The notes beneath the pieces are model-generated. The model worked only from the letters and a program-made list of their open reading frames with translations. It was not told the origin of the DNA and did no database searches. DNA of 30,000 nt, from the NCBI GenBank assembly GCA_037179515.1, contig JAXCGZ010013719.1:15001-45000 (forward strand), written 5' to 3'. The DNA is from Halocaridina rubra. Lineage: Eukaryota; Arthropoda; Malacostraca; Decapoda; Atyidae. Positions 1-18,052 of the stretch are shown in pieces (positions within the stretch are counted from its first letter, which is position 1; each line of letters begins with the position of its first letter). Both the position numbers and the translations under genes were made by a program.

Positions 1-1
1 G

Positions 2-532
2 AATCACATATTCCAAATTTCTAAATCTTCATCCAAAAAATTGGGGGTTTTGTTTCGTTTTTGTCATTACTTTTCCTCTTTGCAGTTACTTAAAATTTAC
101 AAAGGTCTTATCCGTCCCTGCTTAGAATACTGCTCACACATCTGGGGTGCTTCTTCTTATACTTATCTTCTTGATAGGGTTGAATCTAAGGCAGTCAGAC
201 TCATTAATGATCCTTCACTTACTTCTAATCCGGATTCTCTCTCTCTTCGCCGTAAGATATCTTCCCTTTCGCTTTTCTATCGCTACTACTTCCATCGCTG
301 CTCTGATAAGTTGGCGAGTTGCATCCCTCCCCCACTGCCGAGGCTGCATTACACTCGCCAAGCAGCCTCATCTCACAGGTACTGTGTGGAGATTTGTAGC
401 TCGCGGATTTGTCGGTGCAGCGACTGCTTCTTCCCATCTACCTCCAGACTCTGGAACTCCCTTCCTCCTTCTGTCTTTCCTAATTCTTATGACCTTTCAT
501 CCTTCAAAATGCAGATCTATCTTTATCTCTGA
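2..532 (+). CDS. Non-LTR retrotransposon reverse transcriptase, C-terminal part only
   Basis: The frame is open from base 2, so the protein continues beyond the left edge, and it ends at TGA 530-532. The visible part is the region after the polymerase catalytic core. It includes the block LLKIYKGLIRPCLEYCSHIW followed by VESKAVRLINDPSLT, and a tail with TSRLWNSLPPSVFP. These blocks are typical of the C-terminus of Jockey/RTE-like non-LTR polyproteins in arthropods. No endonuclease or YxDD palm motif lies in the window, so integrity of the element cannot be judged. The TTG at 41 is not a real start. The element probably sits in an intron of the host gene that follows on the same strand. Clade assignment is by recall of the family pattern and is less sure than the RT call. 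Confidence 0.85.
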   Translation, partial: NHIFQISKSSSKKLGVLFRFCHYFSSLQLLKIYKGLIRPCLEYCSHIWGASSYTYLLDRVESKAVRLINDPSLTSNPDSLSLRRKISSLSLFYRYYFHRCSDKLASCIPPPLPRLHYTRQAASSHRYCVEICSSRICRCSDCFFPSTSRLWNSLPPSVFPNSYDLSSFKMQIYLYL

Positions 533-735
533 GCCTAGTCCTACATATCTCTGGGTCCTCTGTACTTTGACTATTTTTTTCTGTCTGTCGTATTCCTTTG
601 CGTAACATTACCTCAGCTCTGCCTCGTCCTTAACTTTTTTCTTTTCCTTCGTTTTGGTATTTTCTCGTGGCCGGGCCTTTATTGATGAGGGCAGTTTCTG
701 CCTGTCCTGGTGTCACACTCATAAAAAAAAAGAAT
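533..735 (+). mobile_element. 3' UTR and A-rich tail of the non-LTR retrotransposon
   Basis: After the RT stop there is a pyrimidine-rich stretch. Near its end is a small hairpin (GGCAG-TTT-CTGCC, 690-702), followed by the motif GTGTCACACTC and a run of nine A's (723-731). A short hairpin and an A-rich tail at the 3' end are usual for non-LTR elements, where the 3' UTR is recognised by the reverse transcriptase. The exact right end and any target-site duplication cannot be fixed because the 5' end is outside the window. Confidence 0.6.
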
Positions 736-1109
736 GTAGGCAATATCACTCTTCACCAACTCATACTATCTCTTGTTTGCCTCTCATCCTCCAGGATATG
801 TAATCATTTCCCTGTCCTGCCCTCTCCTTTTTGGCTTGCAAATTGATATAATGCCTACTAAATCCGAGTTATACATCCTTTTCGTGATTTACAATTAAAT
901 GATATATGTTTTTAACTTGATAAACGGAGTTTATACCTGGCATGAACAAGATGGTCAAATTCTAGCTTGAACATGGTCCTCGATGCCATTAAATGCTATT
1001 ACCCTCGAGAGCAGTATATAACATGATAACCTACTTAGGTCTATTTTGTTCTTCCTTAGCCTTTTTTTGACTGTCAGTTTTAAAATTTGATACTTGATAA
1101 TATTCGCAG
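736..1109 (+). other. Noncoding sequence, probably the end of an intron
   Basis: This is AT-rich sequence with no long open frame. It ends in an AG (1108-1109) directly before a frame that looks coding. The acceptor is preceded by the pyrimidine-rich patch TTTTTTTGACTGTCAGTTTT at about 1062-1082, though the last 25 bases before the AG are only moderately pyrimidine-rich. I see no gene in it. Confidence 0.4.
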
Positions 1110-1235
1110 GATATGATTGAAAGATACGTACACTGGAATGAGGATATTGGAGAGTGGCAGCTGAAGTGTGTCGCTTATACGGGAAACAACATGAGGAAGC
1201 AGCTGGACAACAGCGATGCGGAAAAGGACAACCAG
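1110..1235 (+). CDS. Predicted internal coding exon of an unidentified host gene (126 nt, 42 codons)
   Basis: The stretch is bounded by AG (1108-1109) and by a good donor, CAG|GTATGA, at 1235/1236. Only one of the three frames is open throughout; the other two stop within the first few codons. The peptide begins [20 protein letters not shown] and ends [10 protein letters not shown]. It is polar and soluble-looking, rich in W, E and D, with no transmembrane segment. GC content is clearly higher than in the flanks, and the exon starts and ends in phase 0. I do not recognise the protein family. Earlier exons must lie left of the window, beyond the retrotransposon. The exon call rests on splice sites, composition and frame continuity with the two downstream candidate exons. 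Expression data would settle it. Confidence 0.6.
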
Positions 1236-4221
1236 GTATGACGCTGACATTTTTATTTGTGTTTGACTTAAGTGCTGGTGAAAATCATAGCAAATGTCGT
1301 GCTGTTTCAGTATGCCTTGATGGATAAATATTTGCTGTGCATTTGGCTATTTTAATAGTAAATGTGTTGATCCAGATTTTAACAATAGCATTAAATAATT
1401 TATAAAATAACTTAAATTTTAAAGATGATGGTCGCACTTTGCTAGTAATTGTGTATTAAAATAAGCATGGTTTATAGTACTCTCTCTTCGTTCTTTCCTC
1501 CAACAGACTGTTTCTTTTATCTCACTGACCTGATTATTTATATGTTTAACCTTTCTGTTGCTTAAATTCTTTAAGTAGCATGAGTGAATAAGTACACTCA
1601 GAGATATGAAAGATTGTTTTCACTTGTATAATTGCCTTTGAGCATCCTGCTAGATAATGCAGGATGTGGCATAAGGTAGCAAGAGACAAAAATAAATATT
1701 CAAAACACTAGCATCCTTTTTTGAATACAGTATTTGCTTTAAGGCTTATCAGAAGAGTACAATTATGTATAAAGGTGTTAATGAAAAATTAAAAGTGGAA
1801 TGTATTTACTGGAACAAGAGATACGGGGAAGCATCCTATGTAGTCCGCTGAGAGAATATTTATAGTCTATTAACTGTATGCAGAACATGATACCAAATTG
1901 AGCACAGATAGGTTGGATTAGATAAGAAAAATGGCATTAGCACCCAGTATCACCAATTTCATCATGTATACAATTCCAAAACCGATGAGTGTTTGATTTT
2001 GATAAACAAACTGCAGTTACAGTATTTTGATTTATAGAACATGCTTTTAATCAAATAATTATTTTATTTATTTTGTGTATTCCATGTGCTTATTTTGATT
2101 GTATGGTACATATATGACAAGATGAGTAGTATTTTATTTTATTCATAAAGTACTGATGTGTGTGAGAGTGATCATTCTCAGACCGTTGTGGTAGTGGCTT
2201 AAAACAGTTATTCTTTTTCCCTTTACATACAATACTGCCTTCTCCTGGTGGATTGAGCATGATGCGGCATTCAAAGGAAAAAAGTACACGAAAACGGCAA
2301 AAAAATAAAACCCTTCCATATCTCTAATAATTAATATCTATTCACTATCACAGTGAGGCTACACATATGCAATTAATATCGCAACCAGGCCTCAGGGTGT
2401 TCCCTAATCACCCTGACCCCTTCTTAAGGGCTAGATTTTCTCTCACTAACTCGGGATTATAAAAGTTTTATCTTGTGCATAATTAGGTTATTTACCTTAA
2501 TGTGATTATGACCATCATGCATGTATGGTGCTGAATATGTTAATATTTATTTTTCTCTCTTTGACAGTCTTTACTAGGGGATATAGAGGTGCAGTGCTTA
2601 TATTAATTTGCTTTAGTTTATGACTCGAGAATGGCAAACATGACTTTTAGCATCTGCTGTTATGTTACTTCTTTGAAAATATACATTAATTTTTTAGAAC
2701 ATAAAAACTTTTAATATTTTTGAGGACTTATGCTGTGCCTTCAGTACTTGTTATGACCTCCTTTATATTTTCTGAATGGAATGGGAACTTTTAAGTCTTT
2801 ATTTTTTTCTAAGGTCGAGAAATAAGCTTAATTATGACTTTAGCATGGAAAAGAATAGCTCTTGTTTACAATAATATTAGTGAAGTACGTGGCATGATGA
2901 ATGACAATTTTCTTTTTTAGGGAATGGAATTCTTATTTAGCACTTTTTTCTATCTGAGTCTGAGGATGTTTCTTACTGTACACTACTTTTAGTGCTTCTT
3001 GTTTTATACTTGTATTATTAGGAGGTTGTAAAAGTTACAGTCCGGGTATTTTATGTATATTTTTATACATTTGAGTTTGGATTAATTTAAGCTCTGAGCC
3101 ATTTCCAAATTCTTTAAAAAAATTATAAATAAAGTGGCAGAACAAATATTAATAAAAGATATTTTTAGGAAACTTCACAAAGGAATTTTCCTGCACTAGC
3201 TCAGTGCTGTTAGCTGGGTTGTTGTGTCACACAGCAGAATAACTCAGCCGAATTAACTTGTGGGTGACCCAAGCGATGTGGTGGTGATGGGTGGGAATTG
3301 TGGTGACCTTGTATCTCCAAGGATAATATAGGGTGATATAGAATGCTCTGGCTGTCTAGTGAATGGAATTAAGCTTTGAATCAGCCACCCCCCTTACAAT
3401 GAGGATTACAGTCCGTGTGTATGTATGTACTGTACATGCTTTGCTTACTCTAATATTGGTTGATATAGGTAACAGGGTTGCGAACTTTCATCTCATTTTA
3501 TATTTCTATGTACGAGTTTTGTATGATGTGAAATATTTAAGTAGGTTGCTTATGATTTGATGAATAATATAGTAGGTACCATAATTGACCCTCCACAGGA
3601 CAGTATTTAGATTATGATTACTTTCTCAAACTAAAGTCCTCATTAAAGCTTCAATTAGATTCAGAACTCATTCGTACTTGATGGTAAAATTTAGTTTGAT
3701 AGAACACAATATTTGTGTGACTAAAAAGATAAAATGAAATTTTCAAATGCTATTACATTTAAAGAAGAAACTTGAATAACTGTAATTTTGCAAGTGATAG
3801 TCGTACTTTTACTGAAGCACTGATATTTTTTTGAATTGCTGAATAGAATAGTAAAATAGGTGTATTTTGGACTGGTCTAGGAGAACCGGTTGACTTATTA
3901 GTAATTTGTTTAGACATTGCATTTTCCTGCTGAAGTCAGGAGGTTGGCCACAGTCTATGTAAAGAACTAGACAAAAATAGTTAAGTATCACTTATAAAAC
4001 ACTTTTTCTAACTATAATTTGCTCATAGCCACTGCCAGTGTCTTTCTTTGCCATTTATTTACATAGAGTATGAAGAAAATATGATAATTATGAGGGATTT
4101 GGGCTGCTTCTGTATTGTTATTCAGTGTGAATGTATTTGGGCATGTACCGTACGTAGCATAATTTGCGTACAGTGTCTCCTTTTTAGTTCAAAACCTGAA
4201 ATTGCTTTACTTTTGGTACAG
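1236..4221 (+). other. Long intron between predicted exons, no gene seen
   Basis: This is about 3 kb of AT-rich sequence starting with GTATGA and ending in a pyrimidine-rich stretch plus CAG. Short open frames inside (for example around 3363-3560 and 3809-3991) have no recognisable motif and look like chance. One copy of a short dispersed repeat containing TCAGGAGGTTGGCCACA lies at about 3915-3955. Confidence 0.45.
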
Positions 4222-4275
4222 GTGCTGCCACCAGCAGCGAGGGGGAAGAGATTGGCATCTTTGAAAGGAAGACAA
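4222..4275 (+). CDS. Predicted 54-nt micro-exon of the same host gene
   Basis: A pyrimidine-rich acceptor (TTGCTTTACTTTTGGTACAG) precedes the stretch and a consensus donor GTAAAT follows it at 4276. It is exactly 18 codons, phase 0 at both ends. It reads VLPPAARGKRLASLKGRQ in the frame set by the 1110-1235 exon and rejoins the 7668 exon without a shift. It is basic and proline/alanine-rich, and noticeably GC-richer than its surroundings. Being symmetric and short, it could be a cassette exon that is included or skipped without breaking the frame. The alternative is a chance match of AG, open frame and GT in AT-rich DNA. The triple agreement of splice sites, phase and composition makes that less likely. 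Confidence 0.5.
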
Positions 4276-4361
4276 GTAAATGAGCTATATAGATATATTA
4301 GATGAAACGCTAGTTTAGGACCATAGGTTTTCTTAGTTCTTCTCTCTTAGAAAGTTTTATA

Positions 4362-4393
4362 TTTTTTTTATTTATTTATTTATTTATTTTTAT
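4362..4393. repeat. (TTTA)n microsatellite
   Basis: A run of T-rich sequence passes into about five TTTA units and then TTTTTATTTT. It is a simple repeat inside the predicted intron. Confidence 0.85.
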
Positions 4394-6038
4394 TTTAAAG
4401 ACTGTAATCTTGATTTCTTTAGTTATGATCCACTAGTTGAATATGGGTCTAACTTACATGAGGATTTTGAGTGTGAACTGTCCTCAATGTGTGCTGACAA
4501 AGTGATATTTTCATGTCAAGCATATGGAAGGGAAAATAATGGCTTTTGTCATTTTTACCACTGCTAAGTTGGCAGTCACAATTAATACATATTAGCAATG
4601 ACAGGTCACTAGTGGAACCAGCTGTTCCGTGATCACAGGTACATGAAGAGTCATATGAAAATATGTCCTGTAACTCAACACCAGCAGTATTCTTGTTTTT
4701 GCTGTTTTATGTTATTACTCATTGAGATTGTTGGAAGAAACCTCAGCTATGATTATTACACTACAATTTTAGTAATTAATTTCAAGAGGAATTTCAGTAT
4801 CAGTTCTTATAGTGTGTTGACTGGATACAAAGCAGGTAAATGTGTTTAATATCTTTATTCTGGCTCTTCACATCACTTAGACTATAATGTATGCATAGCT
4901 TTCTTATGTATTTTTACACTTTGTGTTACGTCTACCGAACTTATTTTCATTTGCAGCTGCAATTGTACTTTTTGAGTATTGCTTCATATTTTTTGTATTA
5001 GTATTTCAATTACTTAAATGTAAGGGTACATTTTATAAAAAAAAAGTGTATTAAGCCAACAAGTTTATCAGTCCTTAGCACTGCATGTTCGTGGTTTGAG
5101 AGCTATGCAATATTTTTTGAAATTATATTTTCCATAACATAATCCATTCCTCCTAATATCAGGAGGTTGGCCACAACCAGAGAAAGAGAAAGTAAAAGAC
5201 AAGAAAAGATGAAAAAATTTGTAAATGTATATAAAAGCCACAATTTCCTAACAGTGTCTTTTGCATGTGAAAGCAAATCTTTTCACAGCCCTGGAATTGT
5301 TTCCTGATTAGGCATTGGCAAAGAATTTACAGCTATGTAAATATCAAACCCCATCAATATAATTTCTTAATAGAGAGAGAGTATATTTTGAGGTATATAA
5401 AGAGGATGACAGACCAATCAGAATTTTTTTATTTTTTTTTTGGCAGTTTTATGTGACAATCTGTTCCTATTCATATAGGGGTAGACACAGATAGATGGGG
5501 GTATGGGGGGATTAATGCTAGATGCCCATTGTAATCCCTCTCGGCTGGGTCGAACTCACACATATCAGCCAGATTAGGATGAATTTTAAGTTAATATTCA
5601 TAGATGTTTTTGAGAGAGCTTGAGCTGTTAATTCACAGCTTTAATTTCTTACAGACCTGATTTGTTTTTGTAACATGTAGAAGAGGTAAGGTATTGACAG
5701 TTATGTTGGTGTAAATGTCGTACTGTTGTTTATTTTTTTAACATAGCTCCACATTCCAGTAAGAAAAGAAATATCTAAAATAGTTGAGGTGCCAGAATTA
5801 CTATTTGCGCTGTCTGACCTCACCACTCATCATTTTTTTTTCAATCAAGAGACGACTGTAATGGAGGAAGAGATTGTCCCTCCCTTCTTTATTTTAATCT
5901 GCCTATGTGATAGGCAAGGATTAGAAAGACAGAATATTGACTCTCCTGCCCCTTTCCACCATGAATACACGTTATAATGACTTCCCAGGGCACACAAAGA
6001 TGGAACTATTAATCCTCCATTCAAGTGGAGATGCATCA

Positions 6039-6308
6039 TTATTTCATATTGTCTCTGGTCATATAATTATCGTAGCTTATTTCATTGCATGTCAGATGAT
6101 ATTTTTCTCTTGGATTTCCCCAAATATTGGTGATGGCTTCATCAAAGTTAATTTCTAAATCCACATCTTGGATGAGCATATTCAGTTTCATATCCTGCCT
6201 CACTTGGCTGAGCATAGTATCCAGCTTTACACAGAGAGAAATCCATGGCAATTGGAGTGATATTAAGCTAGAAAAACATGGGAAAACAGACTGGAGTGGT
6301 AGCGTCAT
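6039..6308 (-). other. Unassigned 89-codon open frame in an intron, possibly an old transposon or pseudogene fragment
   Basis: The frame reads leftward. Its middle part (LDTMLSQVRQDMKLNMLIQD, then VDLEINFDEAITNIWGN) has amphipathic, coiled-coil-like spacing and an amino-acid balance that looks more protein-like than the other short frames nearby. The right part is hydrophobic (FPCFSSLISLQLPW). I see no conserved catalytic or metal-binding motif. The surrounding DNA (about 5800-6660) is GC-richer than the rest of the intron, which fits an inserted or retained fragment. I do not assign a function, and chance remains a real possibility. Confidence 0.2.
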
Positions 6309-7667
6309 TGTCGTAGGTTCATCCTCTGGAGCCGAAACTCAGAAGAGAGCAGGAAGACGCCAAACTGCCACAACTAACTTGCTCCTCATGGGGCATGAAA
6401 ACCTGAGAGAATCTTTGATTCTAAGGGTGAATACCTCATCTCTCAAAACAACACACACAATAATATAATATTTTCTACACTAAGAAACGTCTTTCCAGCT
6501 TCTTTTACCGGAGACATTGATAGCAACCTAGGAAACATTATGGAAGACTGCACTGCAGACAACCACATATGCAATTAACACTTCATACACCCCCTGAGAG
6601 CTCTGGGGGAAAGCGTGGCCTGGCAGTGATCTAGCTTACCACCCAAGAACTGTTCAGCCAGGCAGCTCAAGGAACAAAAACAAGGGAAAACAGATTGGAA
6701 AAATTTGCAGAACTAGTAAATGTTATATAGAAGGTGTTGCAGTCAAAGCAACTATTAAAAGATGCTTTGTATATCATAAAATTCCCATTTGAAGCAATAT
6801 AAGCTGATAACCCACACTAATCTTCTATTGCATTGAATTTCATGGTCATTTCCTCTGACTGCCAGCTAAGGCATAGTAGGAAATGTCTAGTTAGTATGTA
6901 ATGTTAATGAAAAGGCATTCGTACGTGTAAAGGTACACAGAAAAGAATGAGAACATTCAACTTATTTTTGAATGATTATTTATATTTTTTCTTTAACATA
7001 TTTAGTCCTTCATATAAGAGGGTATGTTCTGGACTTTAGTCATAATTCTACGCTGATTTTACGTATCTAATATATTCTCCTTGTATATTTCATCATATGA
7101 AATTTAATATTTTGAGGTTTCTAAATAATTACAGTAAACCTAGCTTTCTGTACAAAAAATTGGTGTTCTTGTACAAAAAACCAACATATCTACATTGGTA
7201 ACTGTGTTAAATGATAATAATATTCAGTTATTTTATTTAAAAGCAATGTATATATTACTACATCTTTGTACATACTATAAATAAGGGAAATGTATACTTA
7301 CCATGGTCTATGGATCTTAAATTACAGGTCTCCTTTTTTTTTAATATTGTTAAGTGAAAATTAAGAATAGCCAAGAAATATTACTTTGCCATCTAGAATT
7401 GTAAGTTTGTTTATACTCAGAGATTTTAAGACTTTTAGACACTAATCATAATATTCATATAATTTAGTAAACCATTCTCATATATGTATGCATTGTCATT
7501 CATTTTTGGTATTTAGCATAAACCCTGTTTAAAATGAAAAAGTTAGTTCAATAAGTACCTTGTATTTTTCTTGGTCAGAGTACACAGGGATACAATTAGT
7601 TTTTATTCCTTTCAGTGACTTACTCATGACATTTTATCATTGCTATTAATATATCATTCCTTTACAG

Positions 7668-7811
7668 AACCAGGACAGTGATATGTGGCAAGTGTATAAA
7701 ACCTACAGTCCAGATGTTTACTCTAAACCAGTGTCCACTAGGCCTCACAGAAAGAAATCGGGAATACCTCGACCTAAGCACAGTAAGAGTGCGAGAAAGT
7801 ACGAAAAGTAA
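7668..7811 (+). CDS. Predicted last coding exon of the host gene (47 codons plus TAA)
   Basis: A strong acceptor (ATTCCTTTACAG, AG at 7666-7667) is followed by an open frame to TAA at 7809-7811. The peptide starts NQDSDMWQVYKTYSPDVYSK and ends in a strongly basic tail, KKSGIPRPKHSKSARKYEK. Such a tail could be a nuclear localisation or nucleic-acid-binding segment, but that is inference. With the two upstream exons the reading frame gives 107 residues of C-terminus with no transmembrane segment. I cannot name the gene. GC content is higher than in the flanks, as expected for coding DNA here. Confidence 0.6.
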   Translation, partial: NQDSDMWQVYKTYSPDVYSKPVSTRPHRKKSGIPRPKHSKSARKYEK

Positions 7812-15076
<7,265 letters not shown>

Positions 15077-15546
15077 CTGTATGATGGGTAATATGTGGAT
15101 ATTAGGGGTATTTTGGGATCATGTGTCATGTGTTATTGATTAATTAGAACATTCCAAATCCTTTAAAATCTTCATTGTAGTACCTGTAGAGGTAACGGTA
15201 CAAATTTCCAGATTCTGGAAATTTTAAAAATTTAAAAATTTTAAATCTCCCTTCTCAAGCTGCCCTTTAAATAATGGCCTTTACCAGCACCTGGAAAAAT
15301 GAAATACTTCAGTTCTTCTATAATAATTGTTATACAGATGCAGACCTGAAACTTGGAATCTAAAAACCTTGTCATATGAGGTAAGTTAGCAGATATATTT
15401 TATGGATCCGAGAATGAAATTTGTTATAAGTGCTACTCAACAGACGGGGGTAATTTGGGACATGGGGATGTAAAAACACTTTCTTATAATTTTTGGTAAG
15501 TTCTGAATAGGAACTCAAGAATAAAATATGCTTCATTCATTATTAT

Positions 15547-15774
15547 ATGAATTCTACAAAAATAGAACCCTCTTTCCAGGCCAAGATACCAAGGATATAC
15601 ACTCCTGTACAAGGAGCCAACTTCCTGAGGTACTTTACTGAAGCCCACAACACAGTTTTAGGAGCTATAGAGAAGGGAATGTCACCCAGAGAAGTAGACA
15701 AAGTACCGTATACCCAAGTCGACATTGCTAAATATTACAAAAGGATACACACGCAATCCAGGCACAATAGGTAG
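15547..15774 (+). pseudogene. Pogo-like transposase, N-terminal Psq-type helix-turn-helix region
   Basis: The fragment reads IPRIYTPVQGANFLRYFTEA and then AIEKGMSPREVD, followed by YTQVDIAKYYKRIHTQSRHN. This matches the Psq/HTH DNA-binding segment at the start of Tigger and Jerky-like transposases, which binds the terminal repeats. It is in the same frame as the catalytic part at 15979 but stops at 15772-15774. Homology continues in other frames between 15775 and 15978: RALFPSKELVIAQHVATL, then ELRLFVQNYVTTSERAVPRF, then SPGSDWSIGF. At least two frameshifts and a stop therefore separate it from the core. Confidence 0.75.
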
Positions 15775-15978
15775 ACAGAGAGCTTTGTTTCCCAGTAAGG
15801 AATTAGTAATTGCTCAGCACGTGGCTACTCTGGCTAACTTGGCTATACAATTGAGACAGATGAACTTCGTTTGTTTGTTCAAAACTATGTGACTACAAGT
15901 GAAAGGGCTGTTCCCCGATTCATTAATGGGTCACCAGGCAGTGATTGGTCCATTGGCTTTTAAGAAAGACACAAGGAC

Positions 15979-16941
15979 TTGCTGAGAAACAGAATGTGTC
16001 AAAACGTGAGTCGTAAAAGAGCAAGCATTTCAGAACACTGTAAAGATTTTTTTTTTTATAATCTCAAGGTATCACTTGCTGGTGTTCCACATAGGAATAT
16101 CATAAACTTTGATGCAACAAATCTTAGTGATGACCCTAAAGGGAAGAAGTGCTTATATAGGAAAGGGTGGAAGCATCCAACGAGATTCATGAATATATCA
16201 AAATCGAGCATATTTCTCAAGTCTGCGTATACTGCACGTAGTTTACTACTCTCTCATGTTGTATATAAAGCACAACTCTTGATGGACACATGGGTTCTAG
16301 GCATACCAGTTGAAACATGCTACAATAGAACAACTGCAGGATGGTTTAATAGCTACTGCTTTATTGATTGGATGAAGAAAATTGTCATTCCATATGCCAA
16401 GAGTTTGCCGGATGATGAAAATAAGGTCATTGTAGGTGACAATCTTGCTTCTCACATGTCACCTGAAGATCTGGATTTGTGTGCAAAGCACATTATCCGG
16501 TATGTCTTCCTACCACCTAACTGCACTGGACTTCTGCAACCCCTAGACGGTGGGGTATATGGACCAATGAAGGGGAAGTGGTACAAAGTTCTTACAGAGT
16601 GGAAGCTGGGTCTGGGGAAAAAGTTTACCACTCTATCCAAGCAACATTTCCTTCACTTGTTAACCTCTTTACTAGATCAGTTGGGAGATGTGACAGATCT
16701 TGTAAAATGTGCATTTAGAGGATCTGGGATATTTCCAATGGACCCAGACAAAGTCCTAAGAAAAGTTGACCACAAAGAACCAACACTTCTACACACAAGA
16801 GAACATGTCTCTGACCTTGTATTGAAGAGACTTAAAAGCTACAGGAGCAGACTTCCAGTTTCCCATGCAAAGAAGAGGAAAAAGATTAAATATAGAGCCA
16901 GGAAGAAGTGTTATACCAGAAGAGCTAACTCCAAGCACTAG
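15979..16941 (+). CDS. Pogo-like transposase, DDE_1 catalytic core (broken gene)
   Basis: This is the longest intact piece of the transposase, about 320 codons, opening on a TTG that is not a true start. Catalytic acidic residues are visible at D45 (in INFDATNLSDD), D154 (in VIVGDNLASH) and D190 (in FLPPNCTGLLQPLD). The last two are 35 residues apart, giving DD35D, which is usual for the pogo/Tigger group. Between them are the family blocks YNRTTAGWFNSYCFIDW and VVYKAQ. The product would cut and paste the element at TA sites in the nucleus. The stop at 16939-16941 is premature: homology goes on in another frame (PEELTPSTSGCSVPVVNPSK). The gene is therefore a pseudogene with an intact core, not a working transposase. 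Confidence 0.9.
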   Translation: MLRNRMCQNVSRKRASISEHCKDFFFYNLKVSLAGVPHRNIINFDATNLSDDPKGKKCLYRKGWKHPTRFMNISKSSIFLKSAYTARSLLLSHVVYKAQLLMDTWVLGIPVETCYNRTTAGWFNSYCFIDWMKKIVIPYAKSLPDDENKVIVGDNLASHMSPEDLDLCAKHIIRYVFLPPNCTGLLQPLDGGVYGPMKGKWYKVLTEWKLGLGKKFTTLSKQHFLHLLTSLLDQLGDVTDLVKCAFRGSGIFPMDPDKVLRKVDHKEPTLLHTREHVSDLVLKRLKSYRSRLPVSHAKKRKKIKYRARKKCYTRRANSKH

Positions 16942-17129
16942 TGGATGCAGTGTGCCAGTAGTGAATCCTTCTAAAAAAAAAAAGAAAGCGAGGAGGAGAA
17001 GCATCATCATCTTTAGAGGAAGATGCTGAAGATCCCCCTGTCTTCATATCCTCTGAAGATGATGCTCCTCCTGTTTCTGACGCCAGTACCGGTATTCCTG
17101 AAGTTTCTACAACTATCGGTACCAGCAGA

Positions 17130-17384
17130 GTGAAGGCAAAAGTTTGTAAGCTGAAAACAGTGGTGTATAATGAATTAGAGGATCCGTTGTCATTTGATGT
17201 GGGAGACTTTATTGTAGTTCGCTTTGGTGATCTTGGTGCAAAACATCCACACTATTACGTTAGCAAAATTGTTCAAGTTGATGAGGAAAAGAAACTCTAC
17301 ACAGCAGAGTACCTGAGAAAAACTCATTTACAAAAGTCAGTGCAAAGGTTTATTGCCTTCAAATATCCAGAAGTTAAGAGATGA
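17130..17384 (+). pseudogene. Pogo-like transposase, C-terminal extension in a shifted frame
   Basis: The frame reads VGDFIVVRFGDLGAKHPHYY and then KIVQVDEEKKLYTAEYLRKT, ending at TGA 17382-17384. Upstream, in the same frame, is an acidic serine-rich linker (SSSLEEDAEDPPVFISSEDD). Such a tail is common in long arthropod pogo-like proteins, after the DDE core and a K-rich linker. The A-run at about 16972-16982 and the region near 16900 are the likely frameshift sites. It lies on the + strand, directly downstream of the core and part of the same broken gene. Confidence 0.65.
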
Positions 17385-17774
17385 ATATGAAAATAGTTGT
17401 GATGACTTTATCTTTAAATTAGAGATACCAATGATTAGTAAAGGTGTTCTTTCATTCAAAGACTACTTCGGCAAATTGCTGATCCGTTTATTTGTTTCTG
17501 GTATGTACTTTTATCTAAAACAGTGATGTACACTCAGTTCGCTTTTTACGCATGTTTAAAATCTGCGAAATTGGAATAACGCCCCTAAAAAATAACAGTG
17601 AATAAATACGAAATACACGAATAACGGCCATGCAAACAAATTAGAATTTTTTTTTTATTTTAGTAAATAATCGACCACCTCGGAGGCACTTTTCTGCCAT
17701 GTGCTTCAGTGTATCTTTACCCAGCATACTGCGTGGATATATCGCTTGTTCAAACAGTGTTTGTGATAAGGTTT
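17385..17774 (+). other. 3' noncoding part of the pogo-like element
   Basis: This is AT-rich sequence between the transposase stop and the tandem repeat block, with no open frame of note. Confidence 0.4.
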
Positions 17775-18052
17775 GTATATCGTCAGGAAAAAAGTGTGCG
17801 AGAGCGCATCAGCTGATATGTAGGCGGCAAAATGCTTGCAGATAGAGGTTCGTTCTCCCGCATCCTCCTCCTCTTCAACCGCTTAATGCGATCGGATATT
17901 ATGGAGAGAATGGAATAAATGCTAAGTACGGTACGTGGATGAGCAATAAGAACAAACAGCAAACAAACTTGCGATATAATATTGTCAGAGAAATAGCGTG
18001 CGAGGGTGCATCAGCTGATATGGAGGCGCAAAGCATTTGCAGATGGAGATTA
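17775..18052. repeat. Tandem repeat block, left part (units of about 200 bp)
   Basis: Two unit starts are seen at about 17777 and 17979. The repeat contains GCATCAGCTGATATG, TTGCAGAT-GAG, TCCCGCATCCTCCTCCTCTTC and AATGCGATCGGATATTATGG. The second unit is cut by the gypsy element and resumes at 22925. Once gypsy is removed, the spacing between equivalent points is about 200, 180 and 145 bp, so units vary by small indels. Confidence 0.85.
18048..18052. other. Target-site duplication of the gypsy element (left copy, GATTA)
   Basis: GATTA lies immediately left of the LTR at 18053 and the same five bases follow the other LTR (22925-22929). Five-base duplications are normal for Ty3/gypsy integrases. 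Confidence 0.9.

Larger units (their letters stand above)
4276..7667 (+). other. Long intron between predicted exons, with simple and dispersed repeats
   Basis: This is about 3.4 kb of mostly AT-rich sequence between the micro-exon and the last coding exon, starting GTAAAT and ending TTCCTTTACAG. It contains a (TTTA)n stretch, a second copy of the GGTTGGCCACA repeat at about 5140-5200, and a G-rich patch at 5479-5575 that might be the remains of a tRNA-derived SINE. A more coding-like block lies at about 5800-6660, but I could not identify it. Confidence 0.4.

Noticed and set aside
147..605. Second open frame on the + strand over the retrotransposon
   Set aside because: It overlaps the recognisable RT frame in another phase and has no family motif, so it is a shadow frame.
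5479..5575. Possible tRNA gene or tRNA-derived SINE (GGGTCGAACTC resembles a B box)
   Set aside because: No matching A box, acceptor stem or cloverleaf could be built, so only a vague SINE resemblance remains.
5740..5977. Extra exon of the host gene starting after AACATAG at about 5746
   Set aside because: The frame is open but there is no convincing donor, and the sequence turns into simple T- and purine-rich runs. It is also unnecessary for a continuous reading frame.
15547..17384. Pogo-like gene as a domesticated host gene
   Set aside because: Several frameshifts and flanking inverted ends show a decayed transposon, not a gene under selection.
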